In this document: one piece after another, positions 39,258 to 52,500 of the stretch
Layout: each line of letters opens with the position of its first letter
Numbering within the stretch: position 1 is the first letter of the stretch
Made by a program: the position numbers and the translations under genes
Assembly (NCBI RefSeq): GCF_001649575.2
Contig: NC_051434.1
Location: forward strand, 10,903,107 to 10,967,106
Direction: 5' to 3'
From: Kryptolebias marmoratus
Taxonomy: Eukaryota > Chordata > Actinopteri > Cyprinodontiformes > Rivulidae
Length of the DNA stretch: 64,000 bases
The notes under the pieces: generated by a model
What the model was told of the DNA's origin: nothing
Seen by the model: the letters and a program-made list of their open reading frames with translations, nothing else
Database searches by the model: none

Positions 39258-42200
39258 GCTGGGGCTGGGAGTCTCTCCAGAAGGTAAAATAACAAATGTA
39301 AAGGAGTTTCCATGTCATGGTCTTTAATTTTTTTTTTAAATTCATTTTTGTTGTTGTTGTTGTTCCTAAATTGGTGACTTTAGTTTGATCTGGGTTTTAG
39401 TTTAGCACTTGTTTGGTGGGAGCTAGTTGCCCTGCCCATGTTTGGTGGCAAAGAGGGTCCAGCCAAACATATCTCTCAACCAAGACATGTTCCTGTTTTT
39501 TAGACTGCAAATGTCCTTTTTGTTATTGAGAAGATTCACTCGGGTCTGAAGCATAAACACATAATGTTTTTTAACTTACTGTAATGTGTGACAACCTGGC
39601 ACTAGTTGGCAACGAAGAGTGAAAGTTAAGACAAAAAAACAAAAAACAAGCTCATTTCACATGGAACCTCATCATTCAGTTAGAAATTAGTGTAATTGCT
39701 GGTGACATATTAAATTTAAAATCTGGGATAACAATATTTAGTGATGCACCACCCCCCTCACTTAAATTCTCATAGGGTTAAATCTGATGTAAGCCACCTC
39801 ACCAACAAATATTAATGCTAAGAGCTATTTTATGATGCTACAGATAAAAAAAGCATAAATTAAATGGTTGCTGTGAGACATTTATCAGTGTCTTCTATAG
39901 ATACGATCTAAGTTTTGGCACCTCTGCCTGTGCAGAGTGCACAAGTGCATCAACACACACTGAAGAGACTCCTCTGTTCACTCATATCTAATTGCTGCCT
40001 CTCCAACAACTGTTCTCATCCTCTCCAATCCATTAACTGCTGGACAACAAACGCTTCTGAGAACTCGTAATGTGAGTTAGGTAAAGTCAAAGCACTCATC
40101 ATCCCCCCTTTCCATTAAGGCTCCGCACATCAATACCCGTCCAGTCCAGGAGTACCATCGATTGGCCACAGACCTGCTGCTTTCCTTATGAATTTATGCA
40201 GGCAGGACAGTAACAGGGCTAATAAATGGACAATAGATGTGCATTTGGCCATTAACTTTTACCAGATGCATTAGACTGGAGGAGATGCCCCACATTTCAA
40301 GGTTGTTTAAGGGTGCTTTTTGAACTGAATTATGCATGAGGGAGCAAGTGCTTTATAATGTCCTCTATTGCGATAATAAAATGAAAGCTTGTCTGATTGT
40401 CTGCTCATATATTTTTTATCTTAAGTTATACATGCCATAGTTACTCATAACAAACAGGCGTGCTCTCTGAGTTGTTTTCGATCGTGTGCTCGAGTTCTCG
40501 ATGCATTTTTATTTTTCCCCAAACCCAACAAATTACTTTGCAGAGGGAGAATTGCCATTGATTCAGGAGGCAGAGCAATTGCACGGTGAATGGATGGATG
40601 CAGCCCTTGTTGGTTTGTATGAAGCCATTGATTTTATTCTGCCTATAGTGCTGTAGTGCTCTCAATCAAATCAAAAGCAGAGACAATGTTGTTTATATGG
40701 CACACAGTTTTAAGAGTGTGTGTCAGAACATGTTATTGTCTGGATGCATGTGTATGTGTGTGACTTTCAGACTAATTCATCCTTTATTTTTCATCTCCGT
40801 CACCTGAGAGACCATAGATGAGTTTCAAAGGCATTCAGGCTTTTGTTTCTGCCATCTGAGTCCAATCAAAATGCTGACCCAGGTGTTACTGCCCAATTAC
40901 AAGCTGTAACCAAACTCATCTTCTTATCCAACAATAAGGCGTGAAGTCCATGTGGATTTGAAAGTGCAGACATTCTGTTTTATGTATTCTTTTTAAGATT
41001 AAAAATGGCATTGTATTAGAAAATGTCCATTTGAGTTATGACCACCCCTTTACTTGTTGCTGTGAAAAATACCATGACAATGTCTGACTGTTATTGGGCT
41101 ATCTATTTCCCTAGGAAGATAAAAATATTTAAACCATGCATTGATTCCCATTTTTGTATACTTTAAATGATAGATCATGTGCACTGGGTCATAAATCGCC
41201 TCTCAATCAGGAAAAAAAACATACAGTACAAGTTTGACTTGTAGAAATTTGTCTTGAGATCAAAAAATGAACTTGTTTGTCTCTTTCTTCTATATAATAT
41301 TGTATATTAGATTCAGTTCTAGATTTGTTTTGCTCATTAACAACAATAAAAAACAATACAAAGAGTGTCAGACTGCCAGTGTCACTCAGCAAGTTTGTTC
41401 CAGTAATTTCTGTGTTTGAACATCAAACTCTCCACAAGAAGCTCATGGATGTTTTAAGCTCCATCTTATTTAAAACCGATTTAGGAGATTAAACTTCAGC
41501 TACAGCAAAGCTAATGCAAAAAAACCTTTTAAACCTGCAGAGGTTAAATACTATTGCATGATACTTTGGAGTTTATTTGTTTGGAATTTATTTCTCATGT
41601 AAGATGTTTACAAGCTTGATTCTTTCACACAGTTACATCATGCGCCTTCTGTTGTCTTCAGGGTCAGTGCATGCTTTAAGATAAACAAAACTGCTGTAAA
41701 TGGTCAATCAGTACGAGCGCTTTAGAGCACTGTTCGGAATTTCATCAACGTCTTCATCTCTTACTTCGCTGCTTTTTAAGTCAAAAGTTGGTGTAAGTGA
41801 ACCTCTCAGTCCTGAAACAAGTCGGCTGCTGCAGCCAGGTTTTAAGTGTTCGGCCTTAAAGTAACTTCTCTCTTCATTTTACCTAAGATTAACAGAACCG
41901 TACTACAGATCTGAACAATTAAAGGCTAACATATGTGTTTCAAATGCAAAATAACACACACAATGAGGGTACTGGAGAAACTACATGGCAGGGACCACCC
42001 TCACCCTGTTTGTGGACCATGTCTCTCCCTGATTACAGAGTGATTTTGACTTTACTGCACATGTGTGTCGCACATCCATCCAGTTCATGATTACTTTTGT
42101 TTCCCTCTACTCTCTCTTTTGTCTTGTTTCCTCCACTTTCTTCACCTGCGCTCATTTTTAAATTTTTATTTTTACAATCTCCTTTTTACAATGAAAGAGA

Positions 42201-43445
42201 AAGAGCGATTTGATAGCTGTCTGTTGACTCGGTGATCGGCTTGTTACTGCCTTCTCCAAGAGAGTTTGTGTATCTTCCCTTCCACAGAGGGTTCTGCCCT
42301 TGTGCCACTGCAAGACTGTAGATAATGTCTCTGTTGTTCTCATATATTTGATGTGGTTTGTTATCTGCTGAACACAAAGGTGAAAACAACATTTTGGTTT
42401 TGATAACATGTTTCTTGGAAATGTGTTACCGCTGGGCAGATGTGATTATAGTTTTCTGACATGGAAGAATTAAAAATGACAGTGACTGTGGATCAGTTTG
42501 GATGTAATGGGTGCTGCAGTCATTAGCTGGGGCTGGAAGGGCTGTGTGATCATTCTGGGCATCACAGATGGTGGTGGAATGAACTCACAACAGATTTAGA
42601 CTGAATCCCAATTCCTAGCATTACCCCAACCCGTTGGCCCTTGAAATCAAGTCACAAAGAGCAGCGCTTAAAATATTTCACTGTGACAGAAATCGATGCA
42701 CCACCAGTTATCCATTTTATTTTATGTAATCAGACGCAATGTATAAATGTCCAAAATATGCCCAAATATGGTGTGTGAAACTACCTATCAAGCCTGCAAC
42801 TGAATTCAAGTACAAAAGTATTTGGATACAATACAAGAACCACATTAAAACCAAATATATTACAATGGAATACACTAGAGGTAAAAAAAAATTGTTGAGA
42901 CAAATATTTTTTTATATAAATGCATTTTTATCCAGTTAGTAATAATTGACCAAACATAATTCATCAATCTGAACTTTACAATAATTTTTGTGCCAGTAAA
43001 GATACTTTTAAACTACTGCAGTTCACCCCTTTGTTTTGAAGTGTGGACCTACAAAATTCTGTTAATAAGGTCTATAAAACCCTGACCCTTGACCTTTGCA
43101 TTATGTCACAAAAAGAATCGTGACACACTTTCCCCTGTCTTGAACGCTCAAAGAGGTAAGACTTAAAAGTAAAGGGGCCCTACACTCCTCTATCAGATGC
43201 CTGTGCATCTGAGTTTCTTTTTCCTTTGTCTCATTTCTTATAGTATCACTGTTGCAAAAACTTGTGCTTTTGCTGCGTGAACTTAATGTGATGAGATGTT
43301 TGTTTTCAGATCAGCTGGTAATCTTCCCAAACTTTATTATTATGAGTTCAATCCTTGGGAAACAGAAACAGAAAAAACAACATACTGTGAACTGTTGAGT
43401 AGAGCTACCTCCTGATATTGTCCTCTTCCTTGTTTCTTTCTTCAG

Positions 43446-43583
43446 ATCGCACTGGGAAGCGCTCCACCATGCCCGACTCACCTGCGGATGTCAAGTCACA
43501 GTCCAGGTTGACGCCCCCTACCATGCCGCCCCCACCCAGCACGCAAGGGCCAACCCGAAACAGCTCTTACACACCTACCACGT
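43446..43583 (+). CDS. runx1t1: runx1t1 coding exon 2 (t(8;21) junction exon homologue)
   Basis: The acceptor is a pyrimidine tract ending TTTCTTTCTTCAG at 43445, and the donor GTAAGTAAA starts at 43584. The exon carries 2 + 45 codons + 1 bases (joined residues 11-55): [18 protein letters not shown], then [10 protein letters not shown] and a Ser/Thr-rich end. It begins ATCGCACTGGGAAG, matching in position the human ETO exon 2 start that follows RUNX1 in the t(8;21) fusion. The Pro/Ser-rich segment precedes the TAFH domain and is thought to be disordered. An internal ATG at 43469 (MPDSP) has a near-ideal start context (CCACCATGC) and could serve as an alternative start. Confidence 0.96.
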
Positions 43584-45294
43584 GTAAGTAAAGCAGCGAT
43601 GACTAGGCTTGATTTTTTACACAAAGAATTCAGCGGTTTCCTTGTTCTCAATGCTGGTGGAGACATCAAGCAAAGTGGGAAAGCAAAAACACTGCAGTAG
43701 ATTTCTTGTCAGTGTGTAAAGCTCTCAGTAAACTTGCTACAGTAATTGCTGTTTTGCAAAGTGAACAGAACAATATAAACAGACTGACATGAGTAAAGCT
43801 CGATCTACCAAGGTTAATGCCTTATTTTACAGTTTTAATAAAAGTGATCTGAATCCACACAAAACAGTTATAGTTTTCTTTTGCTTTCCACCAAGTTTTA
43901 TTTAATTCAGCCTAACATTTTCTCCTATGATCTCACTGACAAAAAGACAAACAGGTATTGAAAACATGCATCCTCAACAGCTCTTCAAAATTTCACCTTA
44001 TTCTTTCGTTTTAACTTTAATAAACAGATCTGATACCTAGCCCCAGCCACTTCAAATTAAAGAACTTACAAATGGTTTATAAAATAGAGGGAAAAGTGTG
44101 CAAGGCTGCAAATAATAAAAGTGTGAGCAAAAAAGCACAGGCCAACACATATCCTCATGGGAAGACCGTCTCAAAATGTAAATAATAAAGCAAACAAAGC
44201 GATGGGGGTTGGGGTCCATTTGCATCACAAGACCTTCGTATCAAGTTGCACTGAGTCTTTCCGAATGGCAAACAGCTCCCTCAGCAAGTTCATTAACGCC
44301 CACGCTTACAAACTCTTGGAGCTTTGCCACGACACACACGTTGCTTGTGATGAGCAAATTACACCCTTGTATTCTCTCAGAAGTAGACACTTAGGCACTT
44401 GCAGGAAGAGCACTAGAATCAAGAAATCGTAGGCCCCCTTGCTCTGAAAGCTCCGAGCACTTGAATGTGTCCTCGCAGCTCTTCTTCGTCTGTGCAACAG
44501 AGGCATTATTTTGTTCTTTTTCAGCCTCATGCTTTCCCCCTTTTTTCCACCTCATGTAACTACTTTGCCCCCTCTTTCTTTGTGTCTGTCTCTTTCTGCT
44601 GCACTATACACTCGCACTCCACAATTAGCGTCGAGCCTTCCTTGCAGCGAGAAAGGAAAGGCCCAGCTCTCTCATTATTCATGCCAATGGTTTTAACAAA
44701 GCGGCGTGCTTTGATTTCCACCCGACGTAATTGTTACCAGATGCAGTTTGAGCATCTTGCCTCGCTCCTCTCTTTACAGTGGCGGCTTTGGACGGCGGCC
44801 AGAGTGGGAGTGAGTGTATCGCTAGTCAAAAGCTAATCTCATTAAAGAGAGAGCTTTATGCCGCCTTGTATCTCTTTGTAAACCAACTCCCCCAACATGC
44901 AGAAACCCCCCCCCACACACAGCTTGCTCCCGCGGTCTGAAACAACTGGAGGTCTCACTGTCCCAGCTTGTTTAGACTGCAGAGGAGGAGGGAGATGGAA
45001 GGAGGCAACATGTCTTCAAGTACTTTTTTTAAGAGCATCTGAAGGGACCAAACAAGGTGCAACAATTGGAACCAAATGTAAAGGATTGATTGTTTCAAAT
45101 CAGTTGTTAGTTCTCTGTTTAATCTGATCTATTCTTTTCCTCTGGTAGTGTTTGCTGAAGATGCTTTTGTTGTGAAATCTCCAATAAATGCAGAATCACG
45201 TCACTTGTAATTTGCTTTTTGCTGCAAGTAAACATCAGAAAATGAATTATATTAAGTTTAAATCTATTATTCTATATGCCCTTGTCTCAAACAG
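43584..45294 (+). other. runx1t1: runx1t1 intron 2
   Basis: Intron of 1,711 bp in phase 1, between the Thr-Thr end of exon 2 and the Leu codon of exon 3. It contains no recognisable gene or repeat family. The stretch at about 44590-44880 is unusually complex and GC-richer than the rest of the intron, with CATTATTCATGCC and TTTGATTTCCACCCGACG, and is a candidate conserved non-coding element. Confidence 0.85.
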
Positions 45295-45536
45295 TAACCA
45301 ATGGCAGTAGCCACTCCCCAACAGCCCTCAATGGAGCCCCATCTCCTCCAAATGGCTACAGCAACGGCCCCAGTTCATCCTCATCATCTTCTCTGGCCAA
45401 CCAGCAGCTTCCGCCGGCCTGTGGCGCCCGACAGCTCAGCAAGCTCAAGCGTTTCCTCACAACTTTACAGCAGTTTGGAAATGACATCTCACCTGAAATT
45501 GGCGAACGAGTCCGCACATTAGTGCTGGGACTTGTG
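45295..45536 (+). CDS. runx1t1: runx1t1 coding exon 3 (start of NHR1/TAFH)
   Basis: The acceptor is CTCAAACAG at 45294 and the donor GTAAGTATT at 45537. The exon has two bases completing a Leu codon plus 80 codons (joined residues 57-136). The first half is low-complexity: [18 protein letters not shown] followed by a run of seven Ser. The second half, from [12 protein letters not shown], starts the NHR1/TAFH domain with the helix motif [24 protein letters not shown], shared with TAF4, is a four-helix fold that binds short activation-domain peptides such as those of E-proteins. The exon ends in phase 0 after GLV. Identity with vertebrate RUNX1T1 is nearly complete over the TAFH part. Confidence 0.97.
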
Positions 45537-47739
45537 GTAAGTATTAACCATATATCTGATGATTAAAAAGGTCAGCGGTCTCTCCACGGTAAGTTTATTT
45601 GCAGGATATTTCAAAGCACTGGTTTATAATTCCTGAAGGATTAAATAGAAGCAAGGAAACAAAGGGCATTGTCATTTTTCTTGTCAGTCAAAAAGAGTAA
45701 GGTTTTATTTCTGGTGGTGTGACATAAATTTCATCAGTTTAACTTGTTTGCAGGGGCACACCAGACAACTGCGCACAGCCCAGATTTTTGTGATCCTGCA
45801 GACTGTGTTCGCCGATACTAAAAGTTCAGCCATAAAACTTCCATTCAAAAGGTGGAACCAAACCCACGATAAACAAATCAGACCACATGTCAAACTACAG
45901 CAGAAGAATAAAACAACACAGATGCATGTTTTGAGGAAATAAAGTGAAAATCATTTGGATGAGTTGTTATTCAGGAATCACACGGACACAAAAATTGCAT
46001 CGAATTCCTGGTAAGCAATCGCTCAAACTTATTTTCTTCTTCGTGCCTTTGGACAGACAGCTGACGAGAGCATTATCGCCCTCTATTTGGCTGCAGTGAA
46101 AACTTTAGACCCCTGAGTGGAACACTTATACTTTGAAATTGTGAGGTTTTCTGATAATAAATGTTTAAATCAGTCAAAAGAAAGACAAAGTTTAATCACA
46201 AAAGCAGATTTGTGCATCAAACCTGGACCTTTTTTCTATCTCATCTAACTCCATTCATCTCATAACCCCTCAGATTTATGTGCTGTCCTCTTACAACCAA
46301 AGTCGGAAAGATCAAATTAGTAGTTTTACTTCCATACTTTATGTTGTGTAAGGAAATCTTTTGGAGTTGTAAATGATTTGGACTTTTCCTGGAGGACTTT
46401 TGCTTCAAATGGAATATTTTTATATCCCTGTGGTAAATCTTAAATAAGGCTCTGAGTTTTTCTTTCCTCGTGAAATTCTTGAGTGTAATAAAAATACGTC
46501 TATGCCAGTACAAATCCTCTGGTTAGAAACTGAGTCTGATTGGAAGTTTGTTGCGTTTGCTCGACTGATTTAGAATAGATTTTAGTGGCACCTATTTATT
46601 CCATATAAATTTAAAAGCGTAGCACTCGTAGCACTCATAGCCTTCTTCTGAATTGGAGTTTGTCTGCACGTGTCTAATTTTTAACAGTTCAAAAAGCATC
46701 ATTATTATTTTCGTAACGTCTCAAAAAAGGAGCTAACTCAAACAGTTAGATTAACAAATTTCCAGTGCTAATGAAATGAAGCCTGCAAACAAAACCCATT
46801 TATTCAGCAGAGATTAGATAAGACAGATGTGTTCTGCAGCTTAGCTGACATGGGTATATCAAGGCTGTGATCAGAGAAAATTTGAGCTTAATGAGCAGGG
46901 GAATGCAGAAACGGTGATTGAATGTTGTGCAGAAAAGAGGGGGAGGAAGCAGAGGAGGTGGAGGGGGGGGGATTTTTTTTAATTAGTCACACAGAGGATA
47001 ACCTGCTTTTGGCTTCACTATGTTTATGTTTCTCACCGTCTATATATGTGCACGTCTCTCCTGTGTCCTTTTGGCTTTCACAAGAGGGGGGGGGGATCTT
47101 TTTCTTCTTCGTTTCTTTTCCTGTGTCTCTGTCCCCCCCTTCTGCCTTATTGAAAAGAGTGACACTGTTAATTAGCTGGTTGTGTGCAGGGGAGAAGGAG
47201 AGATGGAGACTCAGGAGGTTTCACTAGCTGTCAAGAAGAGCTGCGACGCAATCTGGGCGAACAGATGTAAGACTGAATGTAACAAAATTCAGGTCTGGGA
47301 AATAACACAGAGAGCACGAGAGGAAAAAATAATATCTGCTGCAGGGTTTTTTTTTGCTCTCTGTCTCGCTAGATCCCCCCCCCTCGTTTGTTGGTTATTT
47401 TGCCCTCTCAAGTATGCATGTTCAGCTCCTTCTCTCTCATTTTCACTCTTCCATACTTGATGCTGGAAATCAGAAATCGATGCTAGCATGTCAGTCATTA
47501 ATTGGAAAATACAAGAAGAAGGGATAGAAAATCGACTTTTCTTAGATGTGTGTGAATGTGTATGAGAGATAATTAGTGTGTGATGGCTCATACACCGTGT
47601 TGTGATGGTTTAAGAATGGCAGCCATTCCACTCTCTTACAATTCTAAAGTTCAAAGCATAATAAAAAGTTTCTGGTCTTTACCAGGGTCTAAAATGATTC
47701 AAATCTAGCCTCAAATGTGCAAAAACATTATTTTATTTA

Positions 47740-47960
47740 TTTAAAAAAAATCCAAGCCAGAATGGTAAACCTGTGTGTGAAAAACTAAGTCCACCCCATG
47801 ATTAAACAGCTTGCAGAGCCTCCTTTAGCAGCAGTAACTCTCAGTCGTTGTTTTCTGTCACATTGTTGTGGAGGAATTTTGGTTCACTCTTCTTTACAAC
47901 ATGGCTTCAGTTCATTGAGTTTTGTGAGCAATAAGAAATAGAAGTTGACCTATTTCTGAA
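47740..47960. repeat. Probable degraded DNA-transposon-type repeat
   Basis: The stretch with AGCCTCCTTTAGCAGCAGTA, ACATTGTTGTGGAGGAATTT and GGTTCACTCTTCTTTACAAC, then TTCAGTTCATTGAG, resembles a widespread vertebrate repeat I recall. It is too decayed to delimit and no second copy occurs in this window. Confidence 0.45.
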
Positions 47961-48159
47961 ATCAGAACAGCTGATAGTCCGATACAAAATGTTGGAGGTT
48001 TTTTGGTTGTTTGTGACTATCTATTATGGTTTCTTTTTTTGACTTATTACAGTGTACTAGATTTTGAGATAAGAAAAAAATAAAAGGGAAATCTGGAAAG
48101 TTTGCCTAATGCTTATAGTCGGTTGTTTTACAGTCTATAGCAGGAACTGCATATGACTC

Positions 48160-48450
48160 AAAACCATTGACTAAGTGTCCCCATTTCCTCTCAGTGTTGA
48201 GAATTGAAGCCAGCAGGACTCAGTTTACAAAGGCGCTCGGGATGTGGGGCTTTTAAGTCCCACCTACTCTTCTGTACACTTATGGTGTCACATGACCTTT
48301 CTTTTTAGCACGGATTAACTAATTACAGCTAAGCATGCTGGAAAAATGAATATTTGAACATACAGCAGTGAGGTAAGAACTGTATGAATCAACAAGAGTC
48401 AACACCTGAAAAAAAATACATATCTGAGGTGTATTTTATTTTTTTATAAC
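48160..48450 (+). repeat. Interspersed repeat family 2, copy B
   Basis: Partner of 7303-7600: AAGCCAGCAGGACTCAGTTT, ACATGACCTTTCTTTTTAGC, TATTTGAACATACAGCAG and AGAGTCAACACCTGAAAAAA in the same order. It lies in runx1t1 intron 3. Confidence 0.7.
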
Positions 48451-49444
48451 AGAAAAGTCCTGTTTGTTTCTGTGGAGGCGGCAGGACTTAAAACATGTCC
48501 TGAGGCCATCATGCTCCTCTTTCAGCTTCAGCTTCCAGTAGCTCAGATGGGATCCTGTTTTTCCATGTACTGATGCTCAAAACGTTTAAGGCACCCTCTT
48601 AAACTCTAAAAGTTAAAGCGTTAATATTTTGTCAGGCCAATACACCCCTGTTCTTTCAGAAGTTATCATAAACTTTGAGTCAACTTCCTTCTGAGTCTAT
48701 TAGTGTTGTGCCAAAAAAAAGGCCCCTACCACGAAATGTCGCAGGAAGCAGCATTTGATTGATGCAGTATGTAGTGTAGCAACACTGTGCTGCCCGTAAA
48801 TGTGCCAGCCTGTTAATCAGCATATTACGCTCAGGCCTGGCTGATGCAGATTTTTTTTAAAAGTGTCAATAATCAGTCTAATTAATCAGCAGACTGATTA
48901 ATTAGTCTAGAAACAGAGAAAGAAATGAAGATTAGCTTGCGATGGTGCTGGAGCTGTATTTTAATTTAAGAATAGTAACACCCTGCACAAAAAACATGGT
49001 GTTTTATTGGATATAAAGGCTGCAAAATATGAAGTAACCCACAATTATCTTCCTAATATCCAATAAACCATGTCGATGAATACAAGATGCTGTAATTAGT
49101 TTACCTATTTTACAACCAAGATTATATTTCAGATTCAGTTCTGTGAATGTTTGCAGATGATAATTACTGTAGACTTACAGCTTTAAGTAAAAGATAAGAA
49201 CCAGATTTTAAATTCTTACTAGAAAGCCAACAGCAAAAAAAAACATTTTATTAAACTTTTGCATGTGTGTCTTTGTTTTGCGAGGCTCTTTTCGCCGTGG
49301 CCTGGCCCATGTGCTTCGCATTACGAACGCCAAAACACTCACTCCGAGCCAGGATATAGCTTAGCTTCCAATAAGTAATATTATCACTTAATGCCTTCCA
49401 CATGGATTCATGTCTTATCTCACTGTTTCTTTCTTCTCCTCCAG

Positions 49445-49534
49445 AATTCCACGCTAACCATTGAGGAATTTCACTCCAAGCTCCAAGAAGCCACCAACTT
49501 CCCTCTGCGGCCTTTTGTCGTCCCCTTTCTGAAG
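49445..49534 (+). CDS. runx1t1: runx1t1 coding exon 4 (middle of NHR1/TAFH)
   Basis: A 30-codon, phase 0-0 exon (joined residues 137-166) beginning [16 protein letters not shown] and ending FVVPFLK. The acceptor follows TTTCTTTCTTCTCCTCCAG at 49444; the donor is GTAGATGC at 49535, with G at +4 and A at +5 in place of the usual A and G, so rather weak. It encodes the central TAFH helices. As a symmetrical exon it could be skipped without a frameshift, but skipping would destroy the TAFH fold. A Val stands where human RUNX1T1 has Ile in the FVIPFLK motif, a conservative change. Confidence 0.96.
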
Positions 49535-52500
49535 GTAGATGCTCTAATATACGATTACTGCAGAAAGTATTTTTGTTTTTTTTTTTCGTTTTCAATCTGG
49601 AAAGCATTTAGCCAGTTCAGATCCAGATGTTCCCACTTATGTTCATGAGATTTTTCCTCATTTTCTCCCTATGGTTTTCCTCTTTTAGGTTGTTTTATCT
49701 CTCTATCCTATAACTATAGATTGCTTCTTTTCTTTCTGATTAATGAAATAACTTCACTCACATCACCTATTTTTTTACCTGTTATCACCTGCCTCCGTGA
49801 CAGGCTGCCTTTTAGTAAAATTTCTCATGAACTGCTGAATTGTTTTTAATAAAACTCTCTGAAAGAAATGACTGGATGTAGTAGCTGAGAGTCATCCCCA
49901 GCACATACTTTAAGTGCTAACAGATTGTGTAAGATCTTTAAAACTTTGGCGAGCTTTCTCGTTTTATTTGCTTGATGTCTTTATTCTCTTCTCCAATCTT
50001 ACACAACTTATGTTTTTTCATAAAAAAGAAAAAAGCATAGCAACCGAGGTTTGTTTCCACTGTTTGTCCTTTTCATTCTCCTCCTTTCAGGCTTGTTTTG
50101 TAATTGATTTTTCTTCCCCATAAGGGTACATTTTCAGCAAGTATATCCCATTTTCAGCTATTAGCGTGGTGTATTACTTGAAAAAAGGAGTCGTTTTTTT
50201 TTTTTTGCCTGAGCCCATTTTTTTTATGCGTTGTTTTTGTCAGAACAGCGTGCCTCCCGTCTCTGTTCCCTGTCTGAAAATGAAGAGGAATGGTGTTTCT
50301 TGTGATCGGGTCTGCAAGTGGACCTGTGGTCATTTATGTGCATTTAGTGTCAGAAGGCTGCATATGCTGCTTGTCTGCAGTTTGCGGCACTGGAGGCGAG
50401 TCTGGTGGTGTTGCTGTGATTTGTTTTGGTAGTCAAAGATGACGAATGGGTCTGGGGGGGGTTATATTGAGGGATGCACTGTGCAGTCACAGTTCAGATC
50501 ATGTTATGGAGTCTGAGGTGAGATCAATATCTGCGAATTACTGAGAGATAGAGAACAGAGAGGTGAAACATTTACCGTAGAGCTGACTTGTTCTACAAAG
50601 GGCTGTTTTATGCTTTTTTTTCCCCTCAGAATTCCTCCTTTTTGGTTTGTCGTCCTCCTTTTTGTATCTTTTCCGAACTTCCCTTTAATAGTCTTTCTGT
50701 TATGTCGTGGAGGTAGATGTTATTTACAAGAACACAGTAATCTCTCTCTTCACACTGTGTTTGCAGATGTGTTCATGTGCAAACTGGCATTTTTATGAGC
50801 TCATATTGTCCTTTAAATCCGTCATGGTCCAGAGCGATAGAACAGGTCCCATGAGAACTGCCGTTACTCGCTGTTAACCCCTTTTATTTTTTACCTTCCC
50901 ACCTTTTTGTACATTTTCTCCTTCCTACCAGTCACCTTCTTGTTCATTCTCTCTCCTTTTGTGTCCTCGCTTTACTGTTTTCCATCCTTCTATCCATCCT
51001 CCAATTCCCTTCTCCTCTCCTTGCCAGATGGTGAGTGCATCACTGGGATGGCTGTGGAATCAAAGCTGCAACTTTTCCTTTTTTTTTTTTTCTGCATCGC
51101 TCCTTCTCTCTCCCAGTCTAATTTTAGTGTCTTGCCACTGTGGGGCCTTTAATGCTCGCTGCCATATGGTATCAGAGAGCAGTTGGAGGTGTGGGGGAGC
51201 TTTTATAGGTACACTAATGTTATACCGAGTCGAGCCCTCCAACAGAACTCCCCCCCTCCGCTCCCCTCTTGAGCTCCTTTTGCCTTTTCTTAATGCTAAA
51301 ACCACAAATTGGTTTGGAGTCTTTTACTGGAAGGAGGCAATCAGAAACCACACAATGCCTGTGACGTGATGTGCTAGCTGGATGCCCGCCACAGATTTGC
51401 CACAGTTTTACTCTGTTTTCAGGTTAAAGTTGAGCCTTTCTTGTCAAAGTGTTTCACTATTCTGGTGAGTGTAGCTCTCCGAGACAAACATTTGGTGTTG
51501 AGAACGAGTCGTGGAGGGAAATAATTAAAAAGGATTATAAGGACATCTAAATCCTAGTCCATTATATACTTCTAGTGACAAGTTATACTAAAACAGGACA
51601 TGGACTGAATTGCAGCAGATCTGAATTGTTTTGTGACACTATTTGACTTTTATCAAACAGTAAAACATCCTGAGCATGTTTTTGCTTTGGTTATTGAAAA
51701 CTACTTAAGAACATTCCGGTTTTGTGTGTGTTATTCCAGTGGCTGTGCAACTACATGGAACTAAATCACCACACTTTATCATATGAAAAATGATTTAGTC
51801 TCTTCAGCAGCCTGCTTTTCTTGACTCAGTCCTTTTCTGAATGCTTCCGCATCTATCTGGCAATTAAGATGACCTCTAATTAATAAAAGATCAGTTCAGC
51901 AGGGTCAAAGCTATTTATTTTAGACTCCCCCCACCAAAAGGTAATTATCATCATAAACTATTAACGGACCATTAGCTTCGGGCCGGTAAAGCAAAGGGCC
52001 GGCACTTGGCATTTCTTTCACTGCAGCCAATAACTGGAGGGGGATTTTCATATAACGTTAATACCACAAAACAAATGATAGAAGTGTTCTGTCTGCCTGT
52101 TATTTCTTTTGGCAAAGATGAGATCAAATGAAAACTCATCTCCAAGAAAAGAAAGGCAGCATTAAGATAAAAAGATAAACAGAAGACTTTTAGTGAGAGA
52201 TTTTATTTCTGAGGATGAAACAAAACTATTAATGGACTTAAAGTTAGCAAATATTCCCCCCTCTTCAAAGGCTCATGTGATGCATCCCACCAAAATGGGG
52301 CCCCCCACTCTCTTTCTGAGTCTCCCTGATGCAACACTTTCATCTTCTTGCTTCGAAACACACACCATCAGATGTCTTTGAAGTGGAGGCTCACATACCT
52401 GCGTGTCCCTGTATCGCCATACGAGAGAGCAGACCCTCTCTTGTTACAGCGTGTCAAAAGGGATTGAAAATAGGAGCTGTTCTTTTAAATATTCTTGTGT

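Larger units (their letters stand above)
45537..49444 (+). other. runx1t1: runx1t1 intron 3
   Basis: Phase 0 intron of 3,908 bp splitting the TAFH domain. It holds a degenerate transposon-like stretch (47740-47950) and the second copy of a dispersed repeat (48160-48450), with G-runs near 46960 and 47085. No coding exon was recognised in it. Confidence 0.85.
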
